64,000 nucleotides of DNA from Hofstenia miamia (lineage: Eukaryota; Xenacoelomorpha; Acoela; Hofsteniidae), in assembly GCA_900660155.1 (NCBI GenBank), contig CABFPE010000208.1, positions 1,045,381 through 1,109,380 on the forward strand, in the 5' to 3' direction. The notes under the pieces were generated by a model that did not search any database, was not told the DNA's origin, and saw nothing but the letters and a program-made list of their open reading frames with translations. The translations under genes and the position numbers were made by a program. Shown here one piece after another: positions 11,129-22,709 of this stretch (the first letter of the stretch is position 1; each line of letters opens with the position of its first letter).

Positions 11129-12769
11129 TTATTTAGTTCGCAATATAGAAGAATTGGCTTTTAACACTTAATGCAAACGAAAACATTGTTTACACTGTGA
11201 CAACAAACACATGCACCAGTTAGACCAATAACCTGTTTGTTTTCTTAATATGATGACGCATCTTAGAGCACTTGGTTAGTTGATGCATATTGATGTGTAT
11301 AAAATAGAAATGAAGGATTTGTTGTAATCTAAAATAAACTTAACTCTATACGATTCTAGAAAAAGTGCATATGAATGATATTAATTTCGTTTTAAATAAT
11401 TCCGATAGTAATACTAAAGTGTAACTATAGAAATCTTGGTAAATAGTGCATCGCGTACACGATTGTGTATTTTTTGTGTGCATATGAAAATGATAAATAA
11501 CCTACACGGTGTTCTACCGTTTGAGGTACTTTTTGTTCGATTTGAACATTGATGGTAGTAGTTATTTCATTTTTGAAAAAACAATCGAAATATATATTTG
11601 GTGCAAGAAAGCTCTCTCTCTCTCTATCCCTTATATATTCAAATTTAGACTATTGTTTTGCGACGAAATGAATAATCTTATTGGGTGACTATGCCTGTTC
11701 TGGTCAATTGCGGCGGCACAATATTACAACATAATATGGATAGCTTGCGATAAAATGGCTACAAGAGGGCCCATATAAATTAAAATATTAAAAATTATTA
11801 AATCAGTTAAAGAAACGTTATTTATTTAATAAAAATTGAAATCTAGAGTTTTATTAAAAGGAATGAAAAATATAAGAAACTAATTTTCTTCAAATAAGTT
11901 TGGGAGGGCGCACTTTGTCTTATGGAAACTTCGATTGCATCTATAAGTTGATATATAACGCATTTGTTCATCACATAGTCACATTCCAAATCAATTTTTT
12001 TTAAAAAATTACTAACATTGATACCCCTTAAGATTTTAAGTATTTCTAGAATTATATTGCAACATGCCTTTTTTAAGAATTGGTAACATCTTCCCAAAAA
12101 TTGCATCAAGTTGAATATTTGGTACCGCCGAATTTAAGATAACTGTGTTTGATGAAGAAAGAAGTGGCAGGTCCACTTACTCAATAAATGCAAAAATTTC
12201 ACAAAAATGGTAAAAATTAATCCTAGAAAAGTGGAAATTGCATTAACTATTATATGGTTTGTTCCCGATCTGTGCCAATGTCTTGGGATCTGTGCCGAAA
12301 GATTAGTGGGAAGAACTTATTCAAGAAAATTGCAAACTGTGCGAAATGTAGTCTTATCAACAGTATCATTGCTTTTGCTGAAACTCCTTTAAGGCTGTAC
12401 TTGTGATATCAAAACGCAACTCAATGGAAAGAAGACAATTCTAAGAGAATAAATCTGTGAATATTAAATGCGGAAAAACTCTTAATGGGTTCTGGAATAG
12501 TAATAAAATCATTTTTTACGATTTTCTCTAAAAAAACTTATGCTAACTTGGTCCAGTAATCTTGACAGTGCTCGAGAAAAATAAGATTGATACTTATATT
12601 TTGGTTTCATCCGGATCATGCTCGCAGCATGACCAAATTACTAAATAGGACTGCCACATTTTTCATTGGGGCTATTTACCACTTCTAACTTAACAAATTA
12701 TAAAACAACAGTACAAAAAAGATTTGTAAATACACGAATACTTTAAAAAGTTGAAAACGACTTTTCTTT
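11129..12769. other. Upstream region of the receptor gene, no recognised gene
   Basis: This should contain the promoter or a 5' intron of the receptor, but I see no convincing core-promoter motif. A short (CT)n run lies near 11612-11624. The minus-strand ORF at 11843-12109 (ending FSFLLIKL) is hydrophobic and unassigned; it may belong to the decayed hAT element just above it. Confidence 0.45.
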
Positions 12770-13011
12770 TTTTTCATTGAATCTTCGACGAGATTTAGAG
12801 CTCTCAATATTATTTGAAAGAACTTTCTCCTGTGAAAGCAATACTAAATGTGCTTTTCTTTCGTGAAGCATTGACCGACTTTATGGTGTTAATGCTCTAG
12901 TCAGTGTACTAAATGCAGATTCATAGGAGTTTGTTGCGGAACCAAAAGTCACAGCACCATCATACAAACTGTAGACTAATCGAAATGCCTCGCGTATGGG
13001 AAAGAAAACTT
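12770..13011 (-). pseudogene. hAT transposase C-terminus (ZMYM1-like), decayed
   Basis: The minus strand reads FPIREAFRLVYSLYDGAVTF, then SYESAFSTLTRALTP, an in-frame TAA, and SMLHERKAHLVLLSQEKVLS. Pattern S-x-E-x-x-F-S-x-L-x-R followed by M-x-x-E-R is the C-terminal dimerisation segment shared by ZMYM1-like proteins and hAT transposases. The internal stop shows it is not functional. Upstream DNA to about 13260 may hold further decayed parts. The element ends were not found. Confidence 0.7.
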
Positions 13012-13639
13012 TGACATCTCAATTAAATTGGCATAAAAACAGTTTTCATAACATTTGTTTTTTTTGGAAAATGGTCTATAGCTGGTCCTTCACTTTTTAC
13101 ATTAGACACATCTATTTTTAAAAAGGAATCAGTAGACTTACTTTTCTTTTTTTGGATGGTAAGATATTTGAATTGATGCTATTCTCACTATTGAAACTTC
13201 ATTTATATCATTTATATTCACCATAATAAAAAATTGAGTACGGAATTAAAGTTTAAATAGCCAATCAAACGTATAAAAGTAGTTTAATTTTATTTTATAT
13301 AATACTTATATAAAAGTAAATATCATTTACACGTATACCGGTATGTATATTTATTGTGTCAGGCTATTATCTGATATATTTTATATAATTTTTTATCAGG
13401 GCTAAGGTCGTGGTTATTAATGAAATTAAAAATCACCTATTTACAAAAAAATAATAATGTTACGTATGTAAATGTTTCACATAATATTCGATATGGAGTA
13501 TTAATACGAAAAATGGGAAATATATGGTCAAAAAATGAGAAACTGAATTTTTTTCAATCTCTTAATAAAAAAACACGCATAGTAACAAAATTGATGGCAA
13601 GTTTTCTATAAGTTAATGTAAAAGAAATTAGACAACATT
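13012..13639. other. Spacer between the hAT and Tc1 relics
   Basis: AT-rich. The plus-strand ORF at 13420-13611 has no recognisable domain. Nothing else is supported. Confidence 0.4.
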
Positions 13640-14470
13640 GTCTCGGGAGAGAACACATTTCAGAAATCTGTCCTTAATTGAATCCATCAAATTCTTCTGC
13701 ATTCTCGGAGTAAATTTTTCTTTGGAATCCAGAAAATTTTGGATTTTTCTTTTCCACATCGTCCTTCATGATCCCCTAAACATTTCTATGGGTGAAAGTT
13801 CCAGTGAGTTGGCAGGCCACTGCAAAATTTAGAAAATGTTTTTCTCTGGAGAAATTTTGGATATGCTGAAGACTCCATCCATTCTGATAACACCGCTCGC
13901 AAATCAGATGAACCCTGCAAATATATTAGTATACTTTAAACCCTCTACTGTACATCCTTCCACAACTTTCAGGTAAAAACCAAACGTGCATTTTTTGGAA
14001 AAAATATTAGATTGCTTGAGAGGCGTCTTGGCTGTCGTAGACAAATGAGAAATGTTTCAATGCAGCTGGAACATGGACTCATCGGTTATGAAAACACTTC
14101 TGAAAAATCCTTCCAGCTGCCATGTTTAATAGAAACTAACCTGGTGATATTTCTGTCTTTGTGTCAACAGTGGCAGTTTTTTCGCACGTTTTTCTTACAG
14201 ATCGATGTATTTGAAAGTGCTCGGTATATTATCAATGTTGAACCAACTTTGTTTTGGGTTTCTTGAAACTTTGAGTTCAAATGAGCGGTTGATTTCAATG
14301 GGTTTTGTAAATAAATTTTGACGAAACTTTTCCGTTCATTTCCATTCAGTTTGACGGGTTGCCCACTTCCTTTTTAGTATGTCCGTTTCGGTTAACTTAT
14401 TGAAGTTTCCGTAGAATATTTTTGGGTGCATATCCGATATCTTGAATTTGCTGTCTGTGGTTCCAGTAGA
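13640..14470 (-). pseudogene. Tc1-like transposase relic
   Basis: Two catalytic landmarks of a Tc1-family transposase are readable on the minus strand. Near 14060-14110, VFITDESMFQLH is the first-aspartate strand (TDES-x-F-x-L). Near 13700-13835, LQWPANSLELSPIEMFRG matches the W-P-x-x-S-P-(D/E)-L-x-P-I-E-x-x-W block, followed by RMQKNLMDSIKDRFLKCVLS, the usual C-terminal helix (L-x-x-S-M-x-x-R). Several in-frame stops and frame changes make it inactive. Terminal inverted repeats were not found. Confidence 0.72.
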
Positions 14471-15234
14471 GTAAAAATATTGCCAAACGTTTCTTGCATC
14501 CTAATGAGACATGTTTAGTGACAATTAATATATTACTTGTCCCCATCTGGTGTGCTTACGGATCCTTTTGTTGATTGCGCGTGGTCGCCTAAATGTGTTC
14601 TTCCAGAGTATGGAACTGTAATGAGGTGAAAAGACTCGTTGAAGGGTTTTTGTATTTGATTTTTTTGCATTTTTTTAACGGAGCTATATGTCTAAGAATG
14701 GCATTTTAGGTTAAAAACCCATTTAGGCACCTCTATATGTCTCACAACGTTGGCTAAAAATATTTCAACGCTCTAATTACAAGGACGTTAATATATTGAC
14801 GTCCTTGTTAATTATAATAAAGTAATTTCATTTTTACGCAGATTATTAATTTAGTGGGGCTCAAGATTTTACAGATGGGCTAAGCCCACTTCAACCCCAC
14901 CGATATGGCGGGCCCGATCTGGATAATGCACGAATTCACCTCAGCCCAATTGCCCAGAATGGTATTTAAAAATGATTTGGTAACACAGCCTTACTATTCT
15001 CAGAACATTGAACTTTCTGACTACCTTTCATTTGCTACACTAAAGGGATAATTACCGGAAAAATCATTTGACAACAACGAATTAATTAATGCTAAGAAAT
15101 GGGTTTTTGAAGTTTTAATGAGAAGCTTTTACATTAGTCTTTGCTGAATTGCCGATACCGTTATCAAAAATGTATGCTTAAGAATATTAACTTGAAAATA
15201 AAATTTTTGATCGATTGTAATCTAGCATTCAAGG
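14471..15234. other. Non-coding spacer
   Basis: No gene seen. It includes the hairpin at 14779-14808 and a GC-richer patch near 14880-14930 (gatatggcgggcccgatctgg) of unknown origin. Confidence 0.4.
14779..14808. repeat. Short hairpin, ACAAGGACGT arms
   Basis: ACAAGGACGT at 14779-14788 pairs with ACGTCCTTGT at 14799-14808, and the 10-base middle is itself nearly palindromic (TAATATATTG). The flanking TAATT and TAATTA extend the symmetry. The motif ACAAGGACGTTTAG recurs near 29204, which suggests a dispersed repeat end. Confidence 0.6.
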
Positions 15235-15579
15235 CAGTGTTGATCATTTAAAAGACATTTAAAATGTATAAATTCAATTAAGCTATGAAATTTTAATTGA
15301 ACGATAGCTTAGACTAATTTAAATAAACAAACTGCATTCAATAAGCTATAACTTTTGCAAAAAGTACGTATATTCAAAATAATTTATCTGTCATCTGCTT
15401 AAGTTCCAACACAATACGTTTATTTCAGATAGAATCCATTGAAATCTTGTTTCTACTAGATAAGAATGAAGCCCGCAAGCAATGACTTATAGGAGTTAGT
15501 TGAGAAGGGAGTAGTAATAAAACTTCCGGTTGTATACATGCAGTTTTCTAAAAATTGTTTAATAAATTTTTACACTTTT

Positions 15580-15991
15580 CTATTGATTTCGATTTGAAAA
15601 AAGTCGTTTTTCAATTTGTGGAGCCTTTTCTCCTGCTTCTCCAAGAGAACTCTCATCTCCAAGAGAACTTTCATCTTCTAACTGTTGTAGATTATTTAGA
15701 TTATATGGCTTCCAATCCTCTATTGCATCTTGTAATTGCATTTGATTCTTTCTCATTTCAGCTAATTCATTTGTTTGATCCCTTAGATTTTCCTTAATGA
15801 CATTTGTTTGATCTTTTAATAGATCTCCTTGATCTGAAATAATTTTTGTAATAGGTTTGTATGTTTCTTGTAAGGTGTAGTGAACTTCATTTTGTTGGTT
15901 AATGTAGTCACGTTTTTGTTGTAAAATCTTTTTCTTGCTTACTGACTTCATCTTCAAGATTTACTAGTTTTCTATATTCATCATAATCCAT
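15580..15991 (-). pseudogene. Coiled-coil protein fragment of the Polinton-type element
   Basis: An ATG at 15989-15991 opens MDYDEYRKLVNLEDEVSKQE. A single frameshift near 15935-15945 then leads into a 115-codon frame that includes LQETYKPITKIISDQ and DQTNELAEMRKNQMQLQDA and ends at 15580 inside the left terminal repeat. The protein is charged, rich in Q, E and K and predicted by eye to be coiled coil. The start followed by an ETYKPIT-like block resembles the N-terminal part of uncharacterised proteins common in Polinton-like elements of invertebrates; I recall a DUF8207-type family but cannot verify this. The C-terminal domain is missing, cut off by the element end. ESSLG is repeated (LEDESSLGDESSLGEAG). 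Function unknown, probably structural or accessory. Confidence 0.5.
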
Positions 15992-16084
15992 TATTATATA
16001 ATTACTTGGGAAAATATTTTTCATGCAATACAGGACATATAGTTCATGTGCTAAAGCAATACAGAACATGTTGTCCCTTAACTT

Positions 16085-16571
16085 TTAACACTAGAACTCC
16101 GAACCGGTCATTTATGACCGTTTTTGATGCAATTGGTAAACAACTACTTCCCTACATTTAAAAATTTTTAAAAGTTTACACCTATATTCACTAATTCTTC
16201 TGTAAAGTACGAATTTTCGGAAAACATACAGATTTAGATATTAAAAATCATTAATACTTCTTAAACTCCGAAAACCGGTCATTTGTGACCCAGACTAAAC
16301 ATTTCATGCATGCGTTTGTGTAGTTATATTTATGCAATAATAAACTTTATATTGAGCATGTAATTAACAGTTTTGATCGTTTTAGTTAAAAATTAATGGC
16401 AAGAGAAGCAGCAAAAATCAAATTATGTGGGATATTGCATCAGATAACAGCAGCAGTGTTTATTATATATGAACCTGAATGCCTGTATAAATCTCACTAC
16501 ACAAATACTGGTCATCTATGACCGGATTAGGCATTAAACGGTGAATCAAATTTTCGGAGTTCTAGTGTTAA
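16085..16571. mobile_element. TTAA-flanked (piggyBac-like) MITE inside the Polinton-type element
   Basis: The ends are exact inverses: TTAACACTAGAACTCCGAA at the left and TTCGGAGTTCTAGTGTTAA at the right, with TTAA as target duplication (16085-16088 and 16568-16571). Inside, the palindrome-like motif GGTCA-TTTA-TGACC occurs in three variants, near 16107, 16277 and 16510. There is no transposase. TTAA target choice is characteristic of piggyBac elements, which would supply the transposase. Confidence 0.82.
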
Positions 16572-16753
16572 TATAGAGGACACTTTGCTGTGTGTGTATA
16601 CTACAAAGTTTCATTAAAATTTTTGTGTACAGTTTTCCTTATTTACAAATATAAAGTCATAGTTAGACTAACTTTCAAAAAGGTCTGGATTAAAAGAATT
16701 ATCCTTAGCAATTGAATTTTTGTCACGATTATCTAGAGGAGTGTATAAAACCA

Positions 16754-17313
16754 ATGTCTTATATAGAAATGAGTAAAAGAGTTCAAATTGTAAGTGAACC
16801 AATTATACTGAAAACAGTAAATAATACTAACACAGGGGAAAATAAAAAACCTATGGAGTGCAATCTATGGGCTGTTCTAATGAAACAAGGAAACGTGAAT
16901 TAACCAGTCCAAAAGAAGTTATAAAATATGTAATACATAACTTTAAAATACAAAAATTTAATTATTCTAAGTTAAATGCTGTGATTCTCAAGTCTTGTTT
17001 AGCTTACCAACGTCTTTATATGGTTAATTTTGCAAATAACATTTCTATAAGTGATATATTAGATAAATTCAACCAGGACATTGGTTTGATTTGTCCAGGA
17101 GAGGGATGTTTAACAAGCCTATTTGAATATTTATTTGGAACTATTCAATGTTGTCATACACATTCAATCCTCCACGACAGTTATGGTCGATTTTACAATG
17201 ACTATGGATTGGGTAGGGGCTATTGCTATGCTATTAAAAATACTTGTAATTTCTTAAAGAAAAACCCTTTGTTAGGACATCTGATAGGTTTTATGTTTTG
17301 CTTAAGAAATTAA
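16754..17313 (+). pseudogene. Cysteine-rich ORF of the Polinton-type element, possible phospholipase A2-like fold
   Basis: Two overlapping frames make up the gene. One starts at ATG 16754 (MSYIEMSKRVQIVSEPII) and stops at 16903. The second is open from 16846 to 17313 and carries the conserved-looking part: LICPGEGCLTSLFEYLFG, then IQCCHTHSILHDSYG, then GLGRGYCYAIKNTCNFLKK and a hydrophobic end. A frameshift near 16870-16890 would join them. The CC-x3-H-x3-HD-x-Y cluster with several other cysteines recalls the Ca-binding and catalytic region of secreted phospholipases A2 (CC-x-x-HD-x-C-Y). Such domains are reported in parvoviruses and some Polinton-related viruses. This is an inference from a motif only. 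The protein may instead be an unrelated cysteine-rich accessory protein. Confidence 0.45.
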
Positions 17314-17636
17314 AATTAGAAGCACTGAATTTCATGTAAAAATTTTGAACAAATGGCTTTGAAAACATTTTGGGATGTCTGCAAAAGGTAGATTTTATAA
17401 AAATGCAAAAACTTGCTCTAAAACATATTGGTGCATAGTTTAAAATGGGGTATAATTGAATAATTATTTATATGGGTATGCCTGCAGTTTTTAACCCATG
17501 GCTGTAAAATCCTGAATTTCTAAAAAACGACTTTTTTCATATCGAAATCAATAGAAAAGTGTAAAAAGTTATTAAAAAATGATCATTTTTAGAAAACTGC
17601 ATATATACAACCTGGAGTTTTATTACTACTGAAGGG

Positions 17637-18736
17637 TACAATTTTGAGCAAGTATCGTGCAACTATTCCGAGCTGAGGTAGTTGAGTACTTTCAGCAAAT
17701 AATTCAAAAGCCGGTTCTTTGCTATAAAATTTCTTCTAGATAATTTTCCGTTGAAGCCAGTTCTCTATATGGAATTTACACATCAGCATTTGTGTTCGCT
17801 TGACATATATAAAACACCTGAACATCTGAAAGATTAGTTTGAATTACTACAGTAGGACCATCCGCTTATGCTTTGCAACATATTCCGTGAAAATATCTGA
17901 TTTATTCAAATTTACATAACTTACGATAAGATTTTGCTTTTTTCTCCAAATTTTCATCCTATAAAAACTGATTAAAAGCAATTCGTTAAGTGTCAATATG
18001 CTATCTATTCCTTGTTTACTACATTGTAGATGCCCTCAATTTAAATAAAGCCCGTCAAATAAGCGAAGTTTAAACGAAATCGTTTAATTGACTGCTGCAT
18101 TTAAATCAAACGCTTGATTTCAACGTTTAAAACCGTTTAAAACGATTCATTTAAATGGTCAACACTAATTCCAATTCAATTATTTGTGGGCATCATTTTT
18201 CAAGTCAGTCAAATTATTGATCGCACCTCATAAATATTAAATATGATTACATATTGTATGACATTAATATATTTATGCATTTAGAAAATCAGACATTCTT
18301 AGTTCTAAATTTTCTTTCAGCTTAATAAAATATAAAACTTCAATAAATACAAATTAATGACTTACAAATGTTTATAAACTAAGGTGTTTGACAAATTGGA
18401 GATAAAAATGTAAATGTCAATGAACAATATTTAAATATTGCATGTTTTGTACAATATAGGACTGAGTTTGAAACAAAAAATTATCCTGCCATGTCCGGAA
18501 TTGAATTTATTTTTTCCTGTCCGGACTCCACCATAGTTTTTAAATCAGGATGGCTGTGATGGGGATTATTTTTTTTAGATCTAATCATAAGCTATATCTT
18601 TTTTTGTTCACTATAGATCTGTAAAATGGAATGCATTGAAAAATTTTATTGTGATAACATTCTCAAACAACAAATAAAAGCTTTATATGATGAATTTTGA
18701 AAGAAGCAATATTGCATTACCCTCATTTTTTACATT
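17637..18736. other. Non-coding flank right of the Polinton-type element
   Basis: No gene seen. The stretch 18050-18150 is rich in TTTAAA and CGTTTAAA motifs and forms the right end of the possible hAT-like element. From 18167 onward nothing is recognised. Confidence 0.4.
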
Positions 18737-18810
18737 TGAAAGCTGTTGCATTAAATGTGTAAAATTTTCTTATTGAAAGCTGTTGCATTAAATGTGTAAA
18801 ATTTTCTTAT
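18737..18810. repeat. 37-bp tandem duplication over the start of a small ORF
   Basis: The block TGAAAGCTGTTGCATTAAAT followed by GTGTAAAATTTTCTTAT occurs twice in a row with a 37-bp period. Each copy contains ATGTGTAAAATTTTC, so the start codon of the ORF at 18792 has a duplicate upstream. That duplicate opens only a short frame (stop at TGTAA in the next copy). Confidence 0.9.
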
Positions 18811-19092
18811 TTGCATTTATGGTCTTAATAGCAATTGGTGGCAGTCATCCCAAAACCTCGACAGGTAGTGCCAACAGAAGCCAATTTTACGATCATCAAA
18901 ACATCAAGCGCGTATCCACTATTAATCCGGCCGCACACATCAGGGAGATGTTAGAGGAAGGGATGGTTACCGTCTCCTATTGAATTTTTTCAGCTTAATC
19001 ACTTTCGCATGAAAGACCCAGCGCACCGAGAATTGCTGCGCAAAAAAGCAATTAATTTTTTTACTTACAATTATGTGCAACATCTTTGCTGA
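18792..19092 (+). pseudogene. Small unidentified ORF with a signal-peptide-like start and one frameshift
   Basis: ATG 18792 opens MCKIFLFAFMVLIAIGGSHP, a typical hydrophobic secretion signal with a likely cleavage near GGS. A polar stretch ending EMLEEGMVTVSY and a TGA at 18981-18983 follow. Shifting by one base at that stop, a second open frame continues through IEFFQLNHFRMKDP and HRELLRKKAINFF to a TGA at 19090. Either the gene is only 63 residues long, or a single-base deletion has broken a longer one of about 100 residues. An alternative is an intron ending at TTTTTTCAG (18985-18993), which would keep the second segment as a separate exon. I do not recognise the protein. Confidence 0.42.
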
Positions 19093-22000
19093 CAAAACAT
19101 CAATGTTTGATTTTATTATTACACAGTTAATGAGATGTAAATTTATAGGTATTAATAGTAATAGTTCGTTTCTTAATATACTGGTCGATAGTTTCCAGGA
19201 AAACTCTATAAATAATTTGTATTTGTAAATTTATATAGTTAACGAAAGAGTTTCATAATAAAAAATTATAGACATTACATTTGCAGAAATTTGAAAAATC
19301 GATAATAACAGGCTACGTCACTGATATGTGGATTGATTTCGAACCAATATCTAATCAAAGGAACAATGTTTAAAACCAATTAATAGAGAAGTCCTTAAAC
19401 ATTTCCAATTATCGCTTTGTTTGAATTGTTTTTAGGCATATAAGAACTACAATCGAGAAAAAAAATTCGCTCTATATTTACGGTAATAATAAATTTGTAA
19501 ATTGCAAAAAAATTTGTCATTTTGCCACTAAGTGCATCAATTGATAAAAGTTGATGTGATCGAAAAAGCGGTAAAATTTACTAATGTAAGAAAAGATAAC
19601 CTATATTTTGTTAAGCTTTTTGAACAATGATTAATTAATCAATTATGCTAAAATCACTTCATATATCACCTTTTCTCGTACACGATAATTGTATGCTCGA
19701 TAACAAAATATGAAATATCAGTGTTTTATTTCAATAGAGTATTTGAACTAGTGTTTTACTTCAGTTACAGCCGCAGGCTGTGACTGGAAATATATGATCG
19801 TACAGTCAAGAAGAACCTGATAACTGATATGATTGACATTCTGAATAGCAATGCTCAACATGGTCATTATTTTTGGAACTAAAATATAATCAATTAGACC
19901 ATCATAAGATGCAGCAATTCTTGTATTAATTTGTGTATTAGCAGTTACTTAAGCTTAAGAAATTTAAAATTGGACCATCTTTTTGCGTTAAGTACTTTTT
20001 TAAAAGTGTAGCTATGTTTTTGATGTTTTGCTAATTATGCAGTTTGTGAAATAAGCAAGTTTTCAAAAAATACGTATACATTTAAGTTGATAATTTCCAT
20101 TATGATGTGGAAATTATGTTTCATTGTGTATTACTTGAGAGTTAATACCACATTCATTATTTCAGTGAGGCCATTTGAAATTTTATATATGTTCATATAA
20201 TTTGGATATTAAGTATACATATATTGAACAAATTATGACAATCAATTTGCTGATAATTGAATATTTCCCACATTAAAGCTACGACTTCCTTCATAATGGA
20301 ATTACATATATCATAAACTTAGTAAAAAATTAAATTTAGAAATGAAATTATTTAAAAATTCAGTGTAAAAAATAATCATAATTGCAATACAAGATGTTTC
20401 AACTTTATGATGCTTTACGTAAGGTAAAAAATTTTCAACGTTAGTATTGAAAATCCTTAATTCAATTATACAATTTATTTTAGGTCATTTGATATTATAA
20501 TTCCAAGTAACATAATTTACATGTAAATGTATTCTTCCAAACTTAGTAGAAATGCAGAGCTACACAATAATTTCCTTAATATATTTTCAAATTTTCTAAT
20601 AAAATTTACAAACAGTCCTTTCAGATTTAGTGACATGCTTCGTGAAATGTCTTCCAACCTTCACATTCAATCCGCTTCTTCAATTGTTCTTGTCTTTTCT
20701 AAGAATATCTGTGAAGTGAAGAGAAGTTTTGTTTTAACATGGGGCATTATTCCCAAATAATATAATTCGCTAGTTTTTTTGCAGATCAAAAAAGCTTAAC
20801 ATGTGTGTGAAAATATTGCCGAATTTGGATAACCATTCTAAAATGAAATGAATAGACTGCTCGTACGTGTAAGCAAGGCAAGCAGTGTTTGCCCAACAAT
20901 TTTTTAATAAATGATCAATTTCATTCTTCATTGTAGGAATTTAATATCTATGCAAATGTACAAATCGTAAATTATGTTTGCCTTAAAACAACATTTAAGA
21001 ATCAAGTAACAATATGAATGGAATATAGGACATAATTCATTACAATTTGTTTTAAAAATCATTGAGTGATTGCGTCACAGCAAGCAGATGCTTAAAGTTG
21101 CTGTACCTATGCTCCGTCAAACGACAAAACTCTCCGTTTTCTTCAACTCATCGCGCGAAGATTTAGCTGGCATAGCAAATAGTCCGCTTATTGCCGCACA
21201 TTGAAACATTTCCGTTGTAAACATGATATTTATTACTTAAATCAATCAAAAACATTTCTCTTTTCACGCAGTACCAGAAATAAAAATATATTTGACTGAG
21301 GCTCCTATCTGGTATACAATTTTTTTTTAAGTATAAAACAGTAGCCATTTGTTTTCTTTACAGAAATTAAAAGAGTTATTGGAATTGTGAATGAAAAAAA
21401 TCAAATATAATGTGGATATCTTAAGAATAATATATTTTGAAATAAATTGACGTTATCTGCATTCAAATGAAAACTAGATTCACATTCCTGTGCATATATG
21501 GTTTTATAGAATTAGTAAATTTTAAAAAATTTTGATCAATTTAAATGTGATTTCCCTCAACTGCCATTTTCTGATTGAAATTCCATCTTTAAATTTTTCA
21601 ATTTGGCAAAACTTTGTAATTTATCTGGTTTTCTATCATCAACATGCCTTCATTGTAAATCGAAAAAATTCTTATTCATTATTTTGAAATGCAGGATTTA
21701 TTGACTGCCTTAGAGAAAATTTGAAAATATTTGAATGAATACAAACTTGGATTTTGCAGAACGACTATTTTCTGTTTAAAAAAATTTTAAGAAATTCAAG
21801 CATAACCATTAGAGGAGAAAAAACTACAGAAATCATTAGCATTTTTCTTGAAAATGATTTATAAGAGAACTGCAGGACTAATCATATTTCAATAATATGA
21901 TTGAATTTTTAAACTAATTTGGTTATATAAAAATATTTGCTTGCCCAACTTTTTGCATGCACGAGCCGCCACCTCTTCCCAGCGACTTCAAAAACGGAAA

Positions 22001-22701
22001 TAAGTCACAAAATCATTTCATTAATGAACAAAAAGGTATATTAAAATAATGAAACATAATCTATAAAATTTAAATACTATAATTGTAGAATTTGCAACAA
22101 TACAAATATGTACATGCACTACATGCACAATATAATTTTTGTGGCTTTATTTTCAAGAGGGAATTTCGACAATTACGAATAGAAGAGATGTAATTTAAGT
22201 ATCAAGATATCCATCCTATTTCATATATTAATTGCTAGTGGTCTAGCAGATATATATTATTAACCTTAAACTGCCTGTGTTCTTTTAAAAAGACAACCCA
22301 TTTTTCCAAATTTTCAAAAAATTCTTTTCAAGGCTATTACAAATTTTGTAAATTATGAAATATGGTCACATCTTTTTGTGAACATGTTCGAATATTACTT
22401 TGAAAATAAGTACTGAAGTGCTTTCGTACTTGAAATGATGAACTATTTGTCTTTAAAACTAGGATTATCTATAAAATTTCAAGCTCTCTCCATGTCTATC
22501 ATTTAGGTAATCATTAATCTAAAGCCCATGGGAACAACTACCAAACTTAACCGTTTCTTCTATTCATGTAGATAGATGTCTCAATCACTTTGATTTGTTC
22601 CAAGTTCAAGGTAAGAGGAGGTTTTAAGTTTTTTCTTAGAGAAATCATCAAATATTTTAAAAATCATAATTTTATGTGAAGTGAATTATTTTTAAATTCT
22701 A
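19093..22701. other. 3.6 kb of AT-rich DNA without recognised genes
   Basis: Short ORFs (20527-20760 plus, 21163-21348 minus) lack domains and splice context. A small hairpin, CAGTTACAGCC-gca-GGCTGTGACTG, lies near 19762-19786. Otherwise nothing is supported. Confidence 0.45.
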
Positions 22702-22709
22702 CCATAGAT

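Larger units (their letters stand above)
15510..17630. mobile_element. Short Polinton/Maverick-type element with about 100-bp terminal inverted repeats
   Basis: Both ends start AGTAGTAATAAAACT. The two terminal repeats (about 15510-15612 and 17526-17630) share long exact blocks such as GCAGTTTTCTAAAAAT and TTTTTACACTTTTCTATTGA. The element is flanked by a perfect 6-bp target duplication, GAAGGG, at 15504-15509 and 17631-17636. Termini beginning AG and a 6-bp duplication are hallmarks of Polintons (Mavericks). At 2,121 bp, including a 487-bp inserted MITE, it is far below the 15-20 kb of autonomous elements. It lacks polymerase and integrase genes, so it must have been moved by another copy. 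It keeps two gene pieces: a coiled-coil ORF on the minus strand and a cysteine-rich ORF on the plus strand, facing away from each other. This layout resembles the mixed-strand gene arrangement of full Polintons. Confidence 0.78.
15235..18166. mobile_element. Possible hAT-like element enclosing the Polinton-type element
   Basis: The left end CAGTGTTGATCATTTAAA and the inverse of the right end, TAGTGTTGACCATTTAAA, agree at 16 of 18 bases and have the CAGTG form of hAT termini. Subterminal DNA on both sides repeats ATTTAAA-type motifs. The flanks (ATTCAAGG against AATTCCAA or ATTCCAAT) are not a clean 8-bp duplication. The pairing is therefore plausible but unproven. If real, the 2.1-kb Polinton-type element inserted into an older hAT element. 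Confidence 0.4.
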
